Below, piece after piece: positions 59,745 to 64,000 of a stretch of DNA of 64,000 nucleotides (position 1 is its first letter; every line of letters begins with the position of its first letter). The notes beneath the pieces were generated by a model that worked only from the letters and a program-made list of their open reading frames with translations, searched no databases and was not told where the DNA came from. Source of the stretch: Elmis aenea. Taxonomy: Eukaryota > Arthropoda > Insecta > Coleoptera > Elmidae. Made by a program: the position numbers and the translations under genes. The stretch lies in contig OX393579.1 in assembly GCA_947652605.1 (NCBI GenBank), forward strand, positions 2,232,001 to 2,296,000. Reading direction: 5' to 3'.

Positions 59745-62560
59745 TATGTCATCTGTATTTTTTTGTTTAGAATCAGATATTACTTACACACCGTATGTGT
59801 GATATTTAAATAATAAGTAGAGGTTTATACTACTTTGAAATAATTCACAATAATTGTTGATACATTTTGTATCGCGGATTTGTAATATTTGAGCCTTAAT
59901 ACAATTTTCATTTGCCTACGTGCACGCGATGCTAAATATCACTTTGATTATTTTTAAGATGAAGCTTTTGGTAGTCATAACGTTGCATTAGTTGGTAATT
60001 ATTTGGCACGCTTATCTTACTTGCACGTTCGTGCATTTCCTTAATGTATAATATCAAGCTAAATATATTTAAGTTAGCTATTTATAACTCTAGTTGCATA
60101 TCGGAAAGGTGTTTTTAAAGGAGTGTTTTGGCGCCATGCTTGCTTAAACTTTGGCGATGTTTATAATAAATTCGATGAAATTACGTACAACTTGAGCTTT
60201 TTTTGTGTATCTGTATTTTATTTTGTCTGTATTTTGTTGATTACGCGTATAAGCAGTTCATTTACGGTTGATTTCAGCTATGTTACATTTAATTCAGTAA
60301 CTTTGATTTAAAAAAAAAATGTTGAACATCCCTGAAACAGGTACTAGCTTGGTAGTTAATTTGCATCTTGTAAAACTTGCAAACTGATCATTAACTTATC
60401 TCCAGTCTTCTTGCGTGACAGTTAATTTACCCATTACAAGGTACATTATTTAATTAAACCGGCATTAAGCACTTCGTGGCAGAACGTTTGTAAATTTAAG
60501 TCTGTACGCGTTGAATTTCAACTTATCTTAATCCGAATCAGGCATTGTTGAACAACTTTTACCGTCTTATTGATGAAAAATCACTGACAAGCGAACAAAG
60601 TGCCTTAATCCGGCGGTGGCTAGACGTTTTTGAGAGTACAAAAAGCCGTGTTCAAAATTCTGGAGTGTGCCTAGTCTTGCGTATACACAAATAAGAGAAA
60701 AAATATCTCGAGGAAGCCGAGTTTACATTTCTTTGTAGTCCGTGTTATGAGATTTTCAAATATTTCTGGTAGTCGGCGTAGTTCTTAAGGTCGATTATTC
60801 AAATAGATGCGCGCAATTTTTTTCTTCGGCTCTATTAAACGGATGTGGAGGGTATCGTACCCGTGTCACTTGGTATTGAAAGCGATTTAACAAAAAAAGG
60901 AAACGCGAGGTTTTTTGTAATCAAATTACCTTGGTGGAAATGCTTAAAGCAGAGACGATTTTTTTACTTTTATAAAAAAACATTGCCTCATCGATCTTTG
61001 CTGTTTAAGTGTGAGGAATATATGATTAATTCTTTTTATATAATTTTAGGTTGCTATACGTGTTATTAGGTATAGTATATCTCAAATAAAACTTCCCATA
61101 TCGGCTTAAGCAGTTGGAACAACCCAGGTACATACACAATCTTGGATTATAAACCTTAAATGATTTTTATGGCACAACACCTAAAATCATAATCGTATAC
61201 CACATCTTCCTAATTGCTTTTCTTTGAGCATAATGACCATAATGCTGCAGTTCTAAACAAGTTCTCGCTAAAAGCTTATTACCTTATATACGCTATAATA
61301 GATTTTAAATTATAATTGTTTACAAGCAAAAACTTTTGGGAAACACTGATACAGATATTAATTTTTTTTACCTAAGAACCCAAATTAAACCTTATTGAAC
61401 CTATAATTAGGGATCAAATTTCGACTGCTTGCAATAATCTTCATGAATCCGCCTTCAATTAGATTACAACTTTCATTGGCGTAGACTGAATTGTAAACAC
61501 AAATAATATTTAAAGAAAGAGACGGAGATTGTGCATTTGTTTCGTTTAGTTCTGCCTCTTCTTAATCCGCTGTAAGCAATTTTAAAAGGAATATACTATA
61601 TACGTGTTATTAGGTAGTTTGTTGCAAGTGAACCAGCAAATTTGTTTATGATTCAAAAGTTTGGTGTTTGATTTTTGTATAACAAAACTTTTTAGATGTG
61701 GATGTTTGAAATTTGTAAATTTGTTTTAAGATTTTAAAATTTCCTTTAATTCATAAACATGTCATGTGGGTTAGGCCGCGGTTTTTGTATCTGGTACACG
61801 TTTTCGCGTCGTGTTGCCACAATTTATGATCGGTTCTAAATTATTTTAGCTCGTAATCGTTTTTGTTTAGCAAAATGCATTGTTGAATAACTCGCTGGGA
61901 TAAAATCTTAAAACCATTTGTATTCAGTTCAAGGCGCGTTCATTCAGAATATTGTTTTCGACTACTCGCATAAATCGAAAAAGATAATCTCCAGCAGATA
62001 TCGCAAAATGATTTGGTAAAGGTGAAGGAATTTTAAGTACACAAAGTAAATATAAACAAACGTTTGTTGATAAACTATTTTTAAATTATGTGGAATCGTT
62101 TATTTACTTGAGGGCAAGGACAGTGTGTTGTGATGTAATTCATGCACAATTAGGAAAATTCTTATTAATTTTTAATGGCTGGCAGTATGAACCGGCAGTG
62201 AATAATTGGTTGTTTTTTATGAACTAGTTTAATTGCATACAATTAATCAGTAATTATTAAATTATTGTGTTGATGTGAGATAATATTGATAATAATTCCA
62301 CTGGATGTTGTTAAATTAATTGCTTTCGTGGTTTTTATTAAAGAATTTAAATTTCTGCATCTCTTCTGTTGATGTCTTATAAAATATTGTTTTTTTAAAT
62401 CTTTTTCAGTAATTATTTAGCCAGTTTACAGTTTGTCTGTTAGTTGGTAACCAAAGCTAGTTCTAACTTAGGGTTTATTTAAATTAAACTTATAGCACTT
62501 CCAAAAAAATCGGTTTATGATTGCAAACAGACTTTTTCATTGTACCGTGCAGCCTTAAGC
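59745..62560. other. AT-rich tract with a mixed-complexity island near 60.5-60.95 kb
   Basis: The island contains AATCCGGCGGTGGCTAGACG and a 74-codon frame (60845-61069) with no recognised domain. No gene is supported. Confidence 0.35.
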
Positions 62561-62767
62561 ATTCATTTTATTGAAAAGCGATCGTTTGTCGAATGTTTTT
62601 CTTTTTTTTTTTAATCAAGTGCATTCGTTTGAATACAAACCATTTCGAGTGTACGTCCCCGATGTATCGGAATATAGAAGTTTTCCGCGATACTTTTGTT
62701 CCTTTCGGGAAAGTTCAATATCATACGTATTCAAAACAAAACGTCGGTGTTTTCAGTTCACCGCAAC

Positions 62768-62914
62768 ATGGCAAAATACACTTCGGAATCGCGGATATTC
62801 GAAAAGGAATGTAAAAGCTGTTTGGCGAGCATGTTAGCGATGGTAATAGAAACCTTCCCTCAAAAGTCTCCATCAATCTTATTGGATCTTTGCTTTGACT
62901 GTTTACGAGAATAA
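62768..62914 (+). CDS. Possible small protein or last exon, unidentified, with poly(A) signal
   Basis: An ATG at 62768 in good context (CAACATGG) opens a 48-codon frame ending in TAA at 62912-62914. Twenty bases further lies AATAAA (62935-62940). GC content is raised across 62640-62910. The product starts MAKYTSESRIFEKECKSCL and ends CFDCLRE, so it has two C-x-x-C pairs about 25 residues apart, loosely like a shortened zinc-associated domain. I would not call it one. An acceptor-like TGTTTTCAG at 62749-62757 just upstream allows it to be a terminal exon. Two other frames overlap the same stretch, so coding status is uncertain. Confidence 0.28.
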   Translation: MAKYTSESRIFEKECKSCLASMLAMVIETFPQKSPSILLDLCFDCLRE

Positions 62915-62940
62915 CCCCATTTTTGTATGTTTGAAATAAA

Positions 62941-63829
62941 ATAGAAAACGCGCATTTTAAGAAACAGAGAAATGAAGTTTACTATTCTCGAATATGTCTA
63001 TATGTTATTTGATTTGAGTCGATGGTGATGTTAAATGTTAAAGTATATTTTGTTTCTCCTATAAGTTGCAGTCGTTATTGGGCTTTTTTAAATTAAAAAA
63101 GGGTGTTTGATTAAAGCTTGAGTGATTTAAGCGATTCATTCATTATTATAAATAAATTTAATTAAAAAAAATCGAAGGGTCTAGCTTTTAAGATTTAAGT
63201 GTTTTTGTGAGTGACAATCTCATTTATTTAATTATAATTGTGACTGATGGAGAGACGACTTGTCAACCTTTCTGGATCTTCCTTTCCTTTTTTAATAAGT
63301 GTCCAGTTTTCATGAGCATATGTTACATTAATACTTAAGCAAATTTAGTGTTTCTCTGGCAAGGCAAGCGCCTTTTTTGAGTAGTAAAAATAGTATTGAA
63401 TTTTAAATTGATTGTAAAGTAAGTAAATTGGTTATAATCAGCACATAAATATATTTTAGTTTCTTAAAAACGATTGAAAATAACTTTTTTAAATTATTCT
63501 TAATTTATTTAATAAATTTTTAGATCAAATAGTTAAATCTGTGTTCACAATATTGTAAGCCCAAATTTTGGTCATGAATAAAATAGTGTGTTTAACAAAT
63601 CAATACAGATATCTTAGATCTATTAACTTGAAAGCCTGTTTTTGTATTAAAACGTTATAATATATCTCTTTAATACAAGTTTATTCTGATCACCATTAAT
63701 TAATGAATTGTAAAAGACATATTCTGTTAATTACAGCAATTGTTTAAATAAACACGCGCTAATTTTAGCGTCCATTTTAAATTGGATTGTGTAATTTTTG
63801 CAGTAGACAACCCTGACCTGTTGAAACGA
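62941..63829. other. AT-rich tract, nothing recognised
   Basis: No coding or repeat structure is supported. Confidence 0.5.
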
Positions 63830-63900
63830 TATAAAAACCCAACAAGTGTGCTGTGTTTGTTTCATTTACCATGGTAAACAACTTCGTTCATCTCGAACGA
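63830..63900 (+). promoter_or_regulatory. TATA box with downstream palindromes
   Basis: TATAAAAA (63830-63837) is followed about 35 bp later by the perfect 14-bp palindrome TTTACCATGGTAAA (63865-63878), whose centre is an ATG in strong context. Next comes the inverted repeat TTCGTTC/GAACGAA with a 5-base loop (63882-63900). The ATG opens only a 17-codon frame. It could be a core promoter with an upstream open frame or a first exon. GTAAACA also fits a forkhead site. Confidence 0.25.
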
Positions 63901-64000
63901 AATTTATCCCAGTGCATTAGATAATAGCGATAATTGTTCAAAACAAATAGTCGTCATACTTGAATAGTTAGCTGCGAATAATTTGTCTTTAGAATGTTTC

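Noticed and set aside
1..64000. tRNA, rRNA or CRISPR loci
   Set aside because: Scanned by eye for B-box-like GGTTCGAATCC, conserved rRNA blocks and regular spaced repeats; none was convincing.

Overview
This is an AT-rich, intron-poor-looking stretch of a eukaryotic nuclear genome, most likely an insect and possibly a beetle. That assignment is inference. It rests on the mix of hAT, mariner, Tc1 and RTE-type LINE remains, on degenerate TTAGG motifs, and on the lack of any prokaryotic gene organisation. Most open frames are 60-100 codons long, show no recognisable domain and carry the composition of the AT-rich background. I recognise no complete host gene. Only two stretches look possibly host-coding: an open frame cut by the left edge (3-173) and a small open frame followed by a polyadenylation signal (62768-62940). 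I found no tRNA, rRNA or CRISPR array.

The readable content is a layered record of mobile DNA. From the left: a GC-raised, hairpin-rich block (1491-1870); a minus-strand RTE-like LINE fossil (1945-3600) split by a hAT element (2185-3058) with an exact 8-bp target duplication; a second hAT element (5035-6478) carrying AACGTT palindromes and a nested foldback element (5181-6132); a 170-bp-period satellite-like array (8731-9700) with partial monomers at 12.75 and 28.9 kb; an element with inverted TCAGTATT iterons (15331-15959); three minus-strand mariner transposase fossils (16.5, 19.2 and 32.1 kb); a 664-bp foldback element whose termini are a GGACAATAACCCCC minisatellite (45260-45923); a 335-bp-period tandem repeat (46951-47770); a 2.3-kb near-perfect palindrome built of TACAGGGTGTT-bounded cassettes (49691-52017); a third hAT element with GCTCC iterons (54979-55548); an unidentified coding-like fossil (55.7-55.95 kb); and a Tc1-like fossil (59465-59742).

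Between these lie long AT-rich tracts with islands of higher complexity near 8.2-8.5, 14.9-15.3, 21.7, 25.1, 34.2, 38.8-39.3, 46.6, 48.2, 54.3 and 60.6 kb. They could be conserved regulatory DNA or short exons, but that needs comparative data. The best promoter-like arrangement is at 21721-21870 (CCAAT, a perfect CRE, then a TATA box). The most unusual structure is the 49.7-52.0 kb palindrome. Its arms are nearly identical, one arm alone carries a 510-bp tandem duplication, and a transcript through it would fold into long double-stranded RNA.
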